Of a stretch of 64,000 nucleotides of DNA, positions 25,973-34,243 are shown piece after piece. Made by a program: the position numbers and the translations under genes. This DNA comes from Natrononativus amylolyticus (GTDB taxonomy: Archaea > Halobacteriota > Halobacteria > Halobacteriales > Natrialbaceae). The stretch's first letter is position 1. Each line of letters begins with the position of its first letter. The stretch is from contig NZ_CP101458.1 in assembly GCF_024362525.1 (NCBI RefSeq), positions 1,922,001 to 1,986,000 on the forward strand, given 5' to 3'. Under the pieces are notes generated by a model, which saw nothing but the letters and a program-made list of their open reading frames with translations, was not told the origin of the DNA and did not search any database.

Positions 25973-27757
25973 TCAGTCGCTCCAGCGGGCGTCGGCGAGC
26001 GTCCGCTGGACGACCTCGTGACCGACCGCCGCCGCGAGCGTCTCGAAGCCCGCGCGCTCGGTCCGGTCGGTCGCGTTCGCCATCAGCCGCGAGACGATGA
26101 ACTCCGGCGTCGACCGCCCGACCGTCTCGAATCGGGGCTGGTAGTCGACGAGCAACTCGAGCTCCGGGCTCAGCCCCTCGGCGAAGATGCCGTCCACCCG
26201 TGCTTCGGGGGGAAGCGGCTCGAGGTCGTCCGCGAGGTGGGTGACGAACACGCCCAGGGCCTCCCGTTCGACCGAGAGGGTCACGAGCCCGTGGAGCAAG
26301 TCGGCGGCGCTGCCGGGTTCGGTGATCGCCTCGAACTCGTCGACGAGCATCAGGGTCCGCCCGCCGTCCGCCAGCGGTGGAACGATCGAGCGCAGCGTCG
26401 ACTCGAGGACGCCCGCGTTGAAGCTGGCGTGCCGTCGGTGAAACACCAGCGAGTCGACCGGCGTTACCTCCGCCGACCGGGCGGGCACCGGCAGCCCCAT
26501 CGTCGCCAGCAACACGACCTGACACAGCGTCTCGAGCAGCGTCGTCTTCCCGCCGCTGTTGGCCCCCGTCAACACCGCGACCCGCTCTTCGCCCGGCAGG
26601 GTCTCGAGGTCGGCCGCCGCGTCGGCGACGGCCCCCCCGTCGACCGCGTGCTCGCCCAGCGCGTAGGTGACCGGCTGAACCGACTCCTCGCCCCTGGCGG
26701 CGATAGCGAGGTTGCGCGCGTCGACGACGGAGACGGCCGCCGCCTCTCCGTCGACGAACGTCGGCCGGGTACAGTCGTACGCCAGCGCGAACCGGGCCAG
26801 CGAGAGGTGCAACGCGATCTCGTCGACAGCGGCGACCGCGCTCTCGACGGCGTCGCGGCTCTCCTCGAGGGTCGCCTCGAACTCGGCTGCGACCGTCTCC
26901 TCGCGCTCGTCGACCGCCTCCGTCAGGCCCGCCCGGAGGTTCCGGAGCGTGCCGCCGACGAAGTCGGTCGCGTCCGCCGCGTCCGCCGGCATCGCGTCGC
27001 GGACCTGGTCGACCGTCACGCGGCTCTCCGACAGGACGTGATCCTCGAACGCCTCGCGGAACTCGCCGGTGTCCCGAACGCCGTCCGAGCGGAGCTCCTC
27101 GATCACGTCGAGGGCGTTCGCGTCCATGTCCTCGACCGTTCCCAGCCCCTCCCGCAGGCGGTCGAGTTCGTCGTCGGCTCCCTCGCGGACGCGACCGCCC
27201 TCGAGCGCCGCCAGGGCGCCAGCGGCGGCTTCGAGGCGGTCTCGCTCGAGCGTCGCGATCGTCTCGAAGGGGCCGGCGGCGACGTCCGCCTCGAGCAGGG
27301 CCAGCGCGGCCTCGACGGCGGCGCGCTCGCTCCCGTCGCGCTCGTCGTAGCGCTCGTACGCCGCGAGCACGGCCTCCCGGTCGTCGTCCGCGAGCGTCGC
27401 CCAGGCGTCCCCGGTCGCCAGCACGGCGTCGAGTCGGTCGTCCATCGCCTCGCGGCTCGTCAGGGGGGTGAGCACCCGAATACGGTCGGCCGCGCGCTCC
27501 GTCACCGCGTGATCGACGACGAGGTCGAGCACCTCCTTGTACGCCGCCCTGGCGTCGCTCGTCGCCAGCAGTTCCATCCCCGCGCCCCCGGTCGCCCGGC
27601 GCAGGATGCGCGTCGCCCGCCCGCGGGGTAAGCCGGCCTCGGACAGCGCCCTGACGTCGCCGCTCTCGATCGCCGCGGCCGCCCGCTCGGCGCCCAGTTC
27701 GTCGACGAGCGTCTCGCGCGTCTTCGGGCCGACTCCCCAGTACTCCTCGAGTCGCAT
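25973..27757 (-). CDS. MutS-like ATPase with N-terminal HhH motif
   Basis: The ATG at 27757 (MRLEEYWGVGPKTRE) gives 594 residues. Residues 1-60 hold a helix-hairpin-helix (WGVGPKTRETLVDELG). A long, helical middle (about 100-330) forms the clamp/core. The ATPase domain has Walker A TGANSGGKTTLL, Walker B LMLVDEFEAIT and a trans-acting histidine-rich FVTHLADDLEPL. The N-terminal mismatch-binding domain I of MutS1 is absent and so is the Smr nuclease of MutS2. This matches the archaeal MutS-related group (called MutS5/MutS-like) whose role is unknown; a DNA-structure rather than mismatch function is plausible. Confidence 0.92.
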   Translation of the reverse strand: MRLEEYWGVGPKTRETLVDELGAERAAAAIESGDVRALSEAGLPRGRATRILRRATGGAGMELLATSDARAAYKEVLDLVVDHAVTERAADRIRVLTPLTSREAMDDRLDAVLATGDAWATLADDDREAVLAAYERYDERDGSERAAVEAALALLEADVAAGPFETIATLERDRLEAAAGALAALEGGRVREGADDELDRLREGLGTVEDMDANALDVIEELRSDGVRDTGEFREAFEDHVLSESRVTVDQVRDAMPADAADATDFVGGTLRNLRAGLTEAVDEREETVAAEFEATLEESRDAVESAVAAVDEIALHLSLARFALAYDCTRPTFVDGEAAAVSVVDARNLAIAARGEESVQPVTYALGEHAVDGGAVADAAADLETLPGEERVAVLTGANSGGKTTLLETLCQVVLLATMGLPVPARSAEVTPVDSLVFHRRHASFNAGVLESTLRSIVPPLADGGRTLMLVDEFEAITEPGSAADLLHGLVTLSVEREALGVFVTHLADDLEPLPPEARVDGIFAEGLSPELELLVDYQPRFETVGRSTPEFIVSRLMANATDRTERAGFETLAAAVGHEVVQRTLADARWSD

Positions 27758-27892
27758 ACCCCCAGGTTCGAAGCCAGCGGCTTGAAGACTGCGGCTGTCC
27801 CCCGGTCGCGGACGGCGCAATCCGGCCCGCGGTCGACAGCGTGGACGGATCGTGAAAAATGAGTGATGTTTCGAGGAGCGGATGAACTCGTT

Positions 27893-29281
27893 CTAACAGT
27901 TCGTGTCCTCGCCGTCTTCGCCGACGTCGTTGTCATCGTAGTCGTCGTCTTCGTCGACGGCGTCGTCCTCAACCGGCTCTTCATCGACCGGCTCTTCATC
28001 GACCGGATCTTCCTCGACGGGTTCGTCATCGACGTGATCGACGAGGACGAAGATGGTCGCCTGCTGGATGGTCACCTCGAGCCGTTCCTCATCGACGGGC
28101 TCGTCGTCTATCTCGTCGTTGTCGTCGACGCCGACATCGTTGTCGTCGACGTCGTTCTCGTCGACATCGTTGTCATCGTCAACGTCGTTTTCGTCGACGG
28201 CGTCGTCGTCAACGTCGTTCTCGTCGACATCGTTGTCATCGTCAACGTCGTTTTCATTGACGGTGTCATCGTCAACGTCGTTTTCATCGACGGTGTCATC
28301 GTCAACGTCGTTGTCATCGACGGGATCTTCCTCGACGGGTTCGTCATCGACGTGATCGACGAGGACGAAGATGGTCGCCTGCTGGATGGTCACCTCGAGC
28401 CGTTCCTCATCGACGGGTTCGTCGTCTACCTCGTCGTTGTCGTCGACGCCGACGTCATCGTCATTGGCGTCGTTCTCGTCGACATCGTTCTCGTCGACGT
28501 CGTTGTAGTCGTCGTCTTCGTCAACGTCGTTCTCGTCGACATCGTTGTCGTCGACGTCCTCGTCAACGTCGTTGTCATCGTAGTCGTCATTTTCATCGAC
28601 GGCGTCGTCGTCAGCCGGCTCTTCATCGACTGGCACGTCCTCGGGTCCGTCGAGTTCGATGACGAAGATTGTCGCCTGTTCGATGGTCACCTCGAGCCGT
28701 TCCTCATCGACGGGCTCGTCGTCTATCTCGTCGTTGTCGTCGACGCCGACATCGTTGTCGTCGACGTCGTTCTCGTCGACATCGTTGTCATCGTAGTCGT
28801 CGTTTTCATCGACATCGTTGTCATCGTAGTCGTCGTTTTCATCGACGGTGTCGTCGTCGACGTCGTTGTCATCGACGGGATCTTCCTCGACGGGTTCGTC
28901 ATCGAGGTGGTCGAGTTCGACGATGGTCGGCTGTTCGATGGTTACGTGGATCTCACCCTCAAAGGCAGGTCCGTTCTCGTCGACGTCGTTGTCATCGACA
29001 TCGTTGTCGTCGACGCCGACATCGTTCTCATCGGCGTCGTTGTCGTCGACGCCGTTCTCGTCACCCGGATCTTCAAGGCCTTCGGTTTCAAGGCCTTCTA
29101 CAACGGCAATAATGGTTGCATGCTCGATGGTGAGGGAGTCATCGTGCATGTCGGTCGGTTCTGTCTGATCGTCATCGTCGTGCTCGTCTACTGTGGCAGC
29201 CGGTGCGCCAGCTACTGCAGCTGCGCTCGAGCACAGCACCGCCACTGCGATAACCACGACGAGTATGTTACGTATGCTCAT
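27893..29281 (-). CDS. Exported hyperacidic repeat protein with five TIEQATI-type modules
   Basis: 462 residues with a Sec-type signal (MSIRNILVVVIAVAVL, AGAPAA). The mature chain is mostly D, E, N and V. Short beta-like modules interrupt it at 50-62, 110-124, 195-210, 294-309 and 400-415, each of the form (L/V)TI(E/Q)(Q/H)(A/P)TI followed by hydrophobic residues. Linkers are built from units such as DENDVDDNDVGVDD. Copies of the linker-module unit are duplicated in the DNA with offsets of 318 bp (from 28005 and 28323) and 615 bp (from about 28066 and 28681). The protein ends in a lone cysteine (DTNC). A calcium- or cation-binding surface polymer is plausible; no homologue is recognised. Confidence 0.85.
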   Translation of the reverse strand: MSIRNILVVVIAVAVLCSSAAAVAGAPAATVDEHDDDDQTEPTDMHDDSLTIEHATIIAVVEGLETEGLEDPGDENGVDDNDADENDVGVDDNDVDDNDVDENGPAFEGEIHVTIEQPTIVELDHLDDEPVEEDPVDDNDVDDDTVDENDDYDDNDVDENDDYDDNDVDENDVDDNDVGVDDNDEIDDEPVDEERLEVTIEQATIFVIELDGPEDVPVDEEPADDDAVDENDDYDDNDVDEDVDDNDVDENDVDEDDDYNDVDENDVDENDANDDDVGVDDNDEVDDEPVDEERLEVTIQQATIFVLVDHVDDEPVEEDPVDDNDVDDDTVDENDVDDDTVNENDVDDDNDVDENDVDDDAVDENDVDDDNDVDENDVDDNDVGVDDNDEIDDEPVDEERLEVTIQQATIFVLVDHVDDEPVEEDPVDEEPVDEEPVEDDAVDEDDDYDDNDVGEDGEDTNC

Positions 29282-29312
29282 GCCCCGCAGTAGAACACAC
29301 CGTCGTCTCTCT

Positions 29313-29320
29313 GTTTAAAC
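29313..29320 (-). promoter_or_regulatory. TATA-like element for the hyperacidic repeat protein
   Basis: GTTTAAAC is centred about 35 nt before the ATG at 29281. A further AT-rich block reading TTTATAATC on the minus strand lies at about 29338-29347 and could contribute. Confidence 0.4.
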
Positions 29321-29789
29321 TGGTACTGCCATTTCGATTATAAATTGTTTATTCCGCTTCGCAACGGTCAATCGTCGCTCGTTCTCTTTTCGGTAAAAAT
29401 CTATTATTCGGACTGTAGACGGGACAAGTGATTCGTGTGAGTATGATCCCTACGGAGGGACATTCCCCTAACTACGCCGTATAACCGGTTCAGACACTGT
29501 TTAGTCGGGAGGACTCGATAGAGGTGGCTGTGTCAACACGTGTCGTAAATACTCACGGAAACGACGGGTATCAGCAACAGCGACTAACCAGTTCACCAAC
29601 ACTGTGTACCGGACCGATCGGATTCATATCTCTGCTGATGGATGTAGTTGCCGTACCAGTATAGTGTGCGTACAATCAGTTCAGCAGATACGCCGTGTTC
29701 GTAGATCGCGTTTGTCTAAGTCTCTCCGATGAATCACGGCGTAAGATGGGGACGACTACCGACCGCGTTGTGACTGTGATGTGCGTGGA

Positions 29790-30035
29790 AACCCGGGCGG
29801 GGGCGGGAGCCCGCCCTGGCATGAGAGACATGAGCTAACTCGAAGCGGGGGCGAGTCCACTTCCGAGCAATCCGGGCACGAACGTCCGGCAATCGGCCGG
29901 TAGCGCGTCGTGGTCTGGGCCGGGCCGTACCCGACGGGGCGTTGCGTCCCCGCAGGTAACACCCAGGAGAGACGGGTCCTTTGTTATGGAGGTGCTGGTC
30001 GGGGTTAGCCCCTCGAAAACATCTGCAATGGTCGG
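29790..30035 (+). ncRNA. Structured RNA-like segment resembling a TnpB right-end/omegaRNA relic
   Basis: The segment starts with a strong stem (GGGCGGG at 29795-29801 paired with CCCGCCC at 29810-29816), then a GAGAGACATGAGCTAAC block, a GAAGCGGGGGCGAGTCC segment followed by CACTTCC, CCGG stems around a CACGAACG loop, and ends near GTTAGCCCCTCGAAAAC. The order and wording resemble the transcribed 3' ends of haloarchaeal IS200/IS605 (IS1341-type) tnpB genes, which supply the guide RNA. No tnpB frame precedes it, so it would be an orphan. This rests on memory of such elements and on local hairpins, not on a search. Confidence 0.35.
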
Positions 30036-30159
30036 CCCAATAGTCTGTACTGCAATGCTACGCCGCCAGCACGTCGAACTCGCGTCTGCGATAGGGTGCC
30101 GTTATACGGCGCGAGCGAGCCCCTACTCGCGGACGACGGCGACTTCGAGCGATGTGACG

Positions 30160-30399
30160 CTACGACAGCGTCCGCTCGACGTACTCGAGAATGTTCGCCG
30201 ATTCGGCCATCGTGACGCCGCGGTCCTCGTCGACGAGCACGGGGACGCCCCGCTGGCCGGAGACGCGCTTGACCTCGTCGCGTTCGGAGTGGGGCGCGTC
30301 GACCCAGACGCTCTCGTACTCGACGCCGACCTCGGTGAGTTCGTCCGCGACGTCCTCGCAGAACGGACAGCCCTCGAGTTCGTACAGTGTGATCGCCAT
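30160..30399 (-). CDS. Glutaredoxin-like protein, second copy
   Basis: 79 residues with the active site CPFC (ELEGCPFCEDVADEL), the cis-proline loop GQRGVPVLVDEDRG and the tail AESANILEYVERTL. It is clearly paralogous to the protein at 14041-14286: both begin with a four-residue lead, share CPFC and the VPV(I/L)VDE loop, and end in a helix after AES. Both probably reduce low-molecular-weight thiol adducts in the cytoplasm. It stands alone between two gene-poor stretches. Confidence 0.92.
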   Translation of the reverse strand: MAITLYELEGCPFCEDVADELTEVGVEYESVWVDAPHSERDEVKRVSGQRGVPVLVDEDRGVTMAESANILEYVERTLS

Positions 30400-31034
30400 A
30401 GCGGGCGTTCGGCCCGGACGACCAAAGCGTCAGGGATGGCGGCAGGCGGCGGCGTGCTCGAAGCCGGCGGTCGACGTTCACTCGAGACGTCCTATCGACC
30501 TGAGTAACAGTTCGCATAAACCGAGAACGCTGTTGAACTGTCGTGAACGGTGACGTCCGGGCGGTCGGGCAGTCCGCCGGGCGTCCCCGTCGACGTGCCA
30601 CGGAACCGTCCTCCGCCCTCGACGGGCCGGCCACGTCGGGGCTCGACGCCCGGTCTTGGCATCCGGTCGGCGTCGAAGTGGCCGACCGTCGGCCGAGACG
30701 CCGGACACTCGAGTGTGAACCGACCGCCGGTGAAGGCGACCGCCGATCGCGGCGGGAAGGCGGTGCGTTCGCTCGAGTAACCGGTTCGAAACCCCTCCTC
30801 GAGTCGCGGTTGTCAGTGCTTAATCGGCACCTATAGCGCACCGACGATCGGGCCGCAGTCTGGCGGTTATTCGCTCCGTATCCACCCTCCCGGTTGCTCC
30901 CGATCCGTTCGGGTTCGTTCCGGGGGTGGTCGCCGGGGTGGTAAACGGGGCCGTCCCGTTAATTCAGCCATAGATTATCCCCGCCGCAGGTTACAAGCCG
31001 GATAACTACATCCCGAGACGCCAACGCTTCGAGC
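30400..31034. other. Intergenic region without a recognised gene
   Basis: 635 bp separate the second glutaredoxin from the zinc-ribbon gene. Short open frames occur on both strands but with low-complexity, arginine-rich translations typical of shadow reading in GC-rich DNA, and I support none. Near the right end, GATAACTA at 31001-31008 is a likely TATA box for the zinc-ribbon gene. I see no tRNA or hairpin of note. Confidence 0.55.
31001..31008 (+). promoter_or_regulatory. TATA-like element for the zinc-ribbon protein
   Basis: GATAACTA is centred about 31 nt before the ATG at 31035, the standard haloarchaeal spacing. Confidence 0.4.
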
Positions 31035-31250
31035 ATGATCGAATGCACCAACTGCGAGACCGCCCAGTTCCTGCAGATCACCCAGAGCCGCGTCTACTTC
31101 GAAGACGGGGAGATGATCAACGAGATCACCGAGCAGTACGAGTGTACGCTCTGCAGCGGCGAGGGCCGCTACACCTACAGCGAGGGTGGCGAGCGCACGA
31201 GCGTCACCGGCGACGTTCAGGTCACCAAAGAGCGCCCCGAGTTCGCCTGA
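31035..31250 (+). CDS. Small zinc-ribbon protein
   Basis: 71 residues with two CxxC knuckles: C4-x2-C7 at the N-terminus (ECTNCE) and C37-x2-C40 (YECTLCSG), spaced as in single zinc ribbons. Between them lies a beta-rich segment (FLQITQSRVYFEDG). Haloarchaea have many such small zinc proteins, some of them regulatory, but this one is not assigned. It is convergent with gvpM, ending about 95 bp from it. Confidence 0.8.
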   Translation: MIECTNCETAQFLQITQSRVYFEDGEMINEITEQYECTLCSGEGRYTYSEGGERTSVTGDVQVTKERPEFA

Positions 31251-31344
31251 CCGCCCGCCCCCACAGGCGGGGGCGCGTCCGATGTGGATAGTTCCTCGAG
31301 CGAGCTGACGGCCGGACCGCTCGGCTCGCGGGTTCGCTCGACGC

Positions 31345-31620
31345 CTACTGGTCCGGGCGGGTGGCGGACTCCAGTCGCCGGTTTTCCCGGTGGCCGTACT
31401 GCCGTCTCGCAGTTGCCGCCGCCCGCCGCTCCGTATCCCACTCCTCGAACAGGCCGTAGTCCGTCATCGTCTCCATGCCGGCGAGCGCGGCGGTTAGCTT
31501 GAGTCCGACGAGCGGGATGTCGGCGACGGAGATGATGACGTCAGCGCGGAGCACCGCCCCATCGCGGAGGATCACGTCGAGCAGGTCCACCAGTTCGTCG
31601 TCGGTCTTGCTCGGCTGCAT
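31345..31620 (-). CDS. gvpM: Gas vesicle protein GvpM
   Basis: 91 residues of the GvpA/GvpJ/GvpM family. The conserved core LVDLLDVILRDGAVLRADVI, followed by ISVADIPLVGLKL, fills residues 9-45. Relative to GvpA it has a hydrophilic C-terminal tail (ARRQYGHRENRR). GvpM is a minor protein required for vesicle nucleation in Halobacterium and interacts with GvpL. It is the last gene of the gvpF-M arm; its ATG directly abuts the gvpL stop codon. Confidence 0.93.
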   Translation of the reverse strand: MQPSKTDDELVDLLDVILRDGAVLRADVIISVADIPLVGLKLTAALAGMETMTDYGLFEEWDTERRAAATARRQYGHRENRRLESATRPDQ

Positions 31621-32511
31621 CTAGCGCTCACCCCCGCGAGCGGCCGCCCCCTCGCTCGAGTCCTCGCCCGAGTCGCCGAACGCCGGGGCGAACGTGTACG
31701 GCGGCCACGGGCCCGTAAACCGGACCTCGACGCCCGGCTCGGCCGCGACGTCGTCGAGGACCGCACCGACCGCGCTCTCCTCGCGCTCGGCCGCGAGCAG
31801 CGTGAGCCGACACAGCGTCTCGCCGTCGCGCTCGCTCTCCTGCTCGCCGAGCGTCTGGGCCGGCGACCGCTCGAGTTCGTGGACCTCCCTGGCGTGAACC
31901 GCCAGGCGCTCGTCGAGGTCGCCGATCAGCTCCTGGCGGCCGGCCTCCCGTAGCTCCGCGAGCCGGCGGTCGTACTGTTTCTCGAGCAGGAACGCGGTCC
32001 CCTCCGTCGAGTCGTCGATCCTCTCGCGAAGCTCGGCGAGTCGGTCGTCGCGCTCGAGCAGGGTTTCCTCGTCGATCGGCTCGACCCGGACGACCTCGAC
32101 GCGGTACTCCCAGTGGCCGGCCAGCGACTCGAGAGCGCCCGCGACGGCGTCGTACTCCTCGCGGAGCCAGTCGCGGACGGCCTCGTCGTCGCCGCGGAGG
32201 ATGGTGTCGAACTGAAACGGCAGCGGCGTGCCGAACGCCTCGCCGGCGGCGTCGACGACCGTCTGGTGGCGCACCAGCCAGCGCCGGATCTCGGTGAGAT
32301 CCGCCGAGTCGTAGACGGCGTCGCACTCGTGGACTACCGCCGCGACGTCGTCGACGGCCACCGTGTAGACGGGTTCGTCGTCGATCCCGTCGGTCTCGAG
32401 GACGGCGTCGTCCGCCGGCGCCTGCACCACGCAGTAGATGTACCGGCCCTCGTCGATCTCCGGGGTGCCCCCCGCGTCGGCGCCCTCGCTCGTCGCGGGC
32501 TCCCGGCTCAT
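31621..32511 (-). CDS. gvpL: Gas vesicle protein GvpL (GvpF/L family)
   Basis: 296 residues of the GvpF/GvpL family. The N-terminal ferredoxin-like part contains GRYIYCVVQ and the later FQFDTILRGDDEAVRDWL; the C-terminal part ends with the family motif VEVRFTGPWPPYTFAPAFG. A long charged helical region (about 150-215) lies between. GvpL is an essential assembly factor that binds several other accessory Gvp proteins. The start ATG shares its A with the gvpK TGA stop (TGATG), indicating coupled translation. Confidence 0.95.
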   Translation of the reverse strand: MSREPATSEGADAGGTPEIDEGRYIYCVVQAPADDAVLETDGIDDEPVYTVAVDDVAAVVHECDAVYDSADLTEIRRWLVRHQTVVDAAGEAFGTPLPFQFDTILRGDDEAVRDWLREEYDAVAGALESLAGHWEYRVEVVRVEPIDEETLLERDDRLAELRERIDDSTEGTAFLLEKQYDRRLAELREAGRQELIGDLDERLAVHAREVHELERSPAQTLGEQESERDGETLCRLTLLAAEREESAVGAVLDDVAAEPGVEVRFTGPWPPYTFAPAFGDSGEDSSEGAAARGGER

Positions 32512-32852
32512 CAGTTCTCGCCTCCGAACACGGAGTAGCCGGGCCGGCGGTGGGCCTCGGGGTCGGCGTCGAGGCGTTCGATCGCGTCGGCGACCAGCCC
32601 GTCCAGGTCCCCGCGGAGGTCGTCGACCCCGTCTTCGATCCCCTCGTCCCGTTTGAGCGCCTCGAGTTCGGCCTCGATCGCCGCTAGCTGTCGCCCCATC
32701 CGCTCGATCTCCTCGTCGGTGAGCGAGCCCGCCTCCATGCGGCGGACCGCCTCGCGCTCGAGGGCGTCCATAAGTAACTCGACGACGGTCACGATGAGGG
32801 TGACGAGCCCCTCGCGGGCGTCCTCGCCGTCGCCGACGTCAATCGTCGTCAT
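32511..32852 (-). CDS. gvpK: Gas vesicle protein GvpK
   Basis: 113 residues from the ATG at 32852 (a GTG two codons upstream is also possible). Family hallmarks are the hydrophobic helix [19 protein letters not shown], the motif [19 protein letters not shown] and a coiled-coil helix rich in E and L. GvpK is one of the eight proteins essential for vesicle formation. It overlaps the gvpJ 3' end by about 14 nt and its stop overlaps the gvpL start, so expression is tightly coupled. Confidence 0.95.
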   Translation of the reverse strand: MTTIDVGDGEDAREGLVTLIVTVVELLMDALEREAVRRMEAGSLTDEEIERMGRQLAAIEAELEALKRDEGIEDGVDDLRGDLDGLVADAIERLDADPEAHRRPGYSVFGGEN

Positions 32853-33357
32853 CGTCACCTCCGTCTTCCTCGTCCCCCGTATCGTTCTCGTCTTCCTCGT
32901 CGTCGCTGAGCAGGTTCATCCCGCCCTCGACTGGTTCGTCCGGATCGGGGCGGGCGCCGAGGCGTTCGGTTCCGCGCTCGCCGTCGTCGCCCTGACCTTC
33001 GCCTCCGTCCCCGCCCTCGTCGTCTCGGTTTTCGTCGGCGTCGTCTCCCTCTGCTTCGGCAGAGACGTTCACGCCGCGGGTGGGATCGACCGGAATCTCC
33101 GGCCGGTCGCGGTTCGCGAGCTCCGGGTCGCCGGCGGCCTCTGCGACCCGCTCCATGTCCGTTCCCTCGGGGAACTCGAGGCCGTACTTCGCCGCCGTCT
33201 CGAAGGAGGCGATCGCCGCACGGACCTGGATGCCGAGCAGCTGCGTGTCGCCGATGGAGACGGCGATGTCGGCGTTGATGACCACGCCCTTGTCGAGCAG
33301 CATCTCGACGACGTCCGCGAGGTCGGACTTCTGTCTGCTTGGCTGGAACTCACTCAT
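32839..33357 (-). CDS. gvpJ: Gas vesicle protein GvpJ with long acidic tail
   Basis: 172 residues from the ATG at 33357 ([16 protein letters not shown]). Residues 12-60 are the GvpA-like core ([20 protein letters not shown] and [18 protein letters not shown]). The remaining 110 residues form a hydrophilic acidic tail ending in a run of aspartates, which is much longer than the GvpA tail. GvpJ is a minor structural or nucleating protein. The start overlaps the end of the upstream gvpI-like gene by 8 nt. Confidence 0.93.
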   Translation of the reverse strand: MSEFQPSRQKSDLADVVEMLLDKGVVINADIAVSIGDTQLLGIQVRAAIASFETAAKYGLEFPEGTDMERVAEAAGDPELANRDRPEIPVDPTRGVNVSAEAEGDDADENRDDEGGDGGEGQGDDGERGTERLGARPDPDEPVEGGMNLLSDDEEDENDTGDEEDGGDDDDD

Positions 33358-34243
33358 CGTCGCCACCTCCGCTCTCGCTCCGGCGCTTCTCCAGTTCGCG
33401 CTCGAACCTGGGCCCGTACACCCGGTCGAAGCCGGGCGCAGAGGAGTGGCGAACCTGCTTCGGAACCGTCGAGTGTCGCCCCGCGTGCCCGAGATCGTTC
33501 CGCTCGACCGGAACCGTCGACGCCGCCGTCGGGTTCCGCGAGTTCGTGCTCGTGTCCTGTCGGCGCATCTTCTCGCGGTTGAACTCGTAGAGCTTCTCGA
33601 ACTTCCCGTGGGTCAGGATCAGCGCGTCGCGGAACTCGTCGATCCCCTCCATCGCCTGGTGCTGGATCATCGTCTCGTAGGGCTCGGTCTCCTCGCTGTC
33701 GAGGCCGAAGCCGTCCTCGCCGCCGACGCCCATCTCCACATCGCCCTCGAGCATCTCGCCGTCCGTGTCGATCAGCTCGTCGTCCTCGTCGTCGTCGGTC
33801 ACCGAATCGACCGCCTCCCCGACCAGACTGTCCGCTTCTTCGCCCTCGTCGACCGTGTCCTCGAGGTCGCGTTTGGCCTCCCACAGCTCCCGGACGTTCG
33901 CCGCGTCCCAGAGCTCCTGGAGGTTGATCGCCCGGATCAGGTTCCGGAGCCGGACCACGTCGTCGGCGTCGCCGTCGGCGAGCGCGTCCGGAATCTCGCC
34001 GACTTCGATCGCCTCGAGCAGCGCCGAGACGTCGATCACCTCCGGGAGGTCCGTGAGGTCGATCGCGTCGAGGACGTCCTCGACCTCGTCGGCGAGATCG
34101 GCCAGCAGCGTGACGTTGTCGAGGACGGCCTCGAGTTCGTCGTCCGCGAGGTCGTCGAGCGTGTCGACGCCCTCGAGGGTCTCCTCGAGGTCCGTCAGGC
34201 TGTTCTCCGCGTCGTCGAGCAGGGTGGCTAGCTGATCACTCAT
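33350..34243 (-). CDS. gvpI: GvpI-position protein, extended acidic N-terminus
   Basis: 297 residues lying exactly where gvpI sits in other haloarchaeal clusters. The first 220 residues are acidic and leucine-rich with short helical repeats (LTDLEETLEGVDTLDDL, ALLEAIEVGEIPDALAD). The last 70 residues are basic and resemble GvpI, including NPTAASTVPVERNDLGH and GFDRVYGPRFEREL. Halobacterium GvpI is a small, basic partner of GvpH, so this protein looks like GvpI fused to or extended by an acidic domain. It overlaps gvpH by 8 nt and gvpJ by 8 nt. The identity of the N-terminal part is unknown. Confidence 0.8.
   Translation of the reverse strand: MSDQLATLLDDAENSLTDLEETLEGVDTLDDLADDELEAVLDNVTLLADLADEVEDVLDAIDLTDLPEVIDVSALLEAIEVGEIPDALADGDADDVVRLRNLIRAINLQELWDAANVRELWEAKRDLEDTVDEGEEADSLVGEAVDSVTDDDEDDELIDTDGEMLEGDVEMGVGGEDGFGLDSEETEPYETMIQHQAMEGIDEFRDALILTHGKFEKLYEFNREKMRRQDTSTNSRNPTAASTVPVERNDLGHAGRHSTVPKQVRHSSAPGFDRVYGPRFERELEKRRSESGGGDDE

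Larger units (their letters stand above)
29282..30159. other. Gene-poor intergenic region, 878 bp
   Basis: No coding frame of normal haloarchaeal character was found here. The first 480 bp (to about 29760) are visibly less GC-rich than the neighbourhood and hold only short broken frames. From about 29790 the composition changes to GC-rich with hairpins (see the separate RNA-like entry). The region follows a fast-evolving repeat gene and may be a site of insertion and decay. Confidence 0.6.

Noticed and set aside
28005-28790. Regular short repeats that could suggest a CRISPR array
   Set aside because: The repeats are in frame, of varied spacing and encode the protein linkers; there are no uniform repeats with unique spacers and no cas genes nearby.
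27863-29293. A 476-residue open frame on the plus strand across the hyperacidic repeat gene
   Set aside because: It arises because GAC/GTC-type codons read as valine/aspartate on both strands. The minus-strand product has a signal peptide and ordered modules, whereas the plus-strand product is a run of V, D and I without any sign of structure.
29756-29962. A 68-residue minus-strand frame in the GC-rich segment
   Set aside because: It is antisense to the hairpin-rich RNA-like stretch, is rich in proline and arginine, and has no promoter or known relatives that I recognise.
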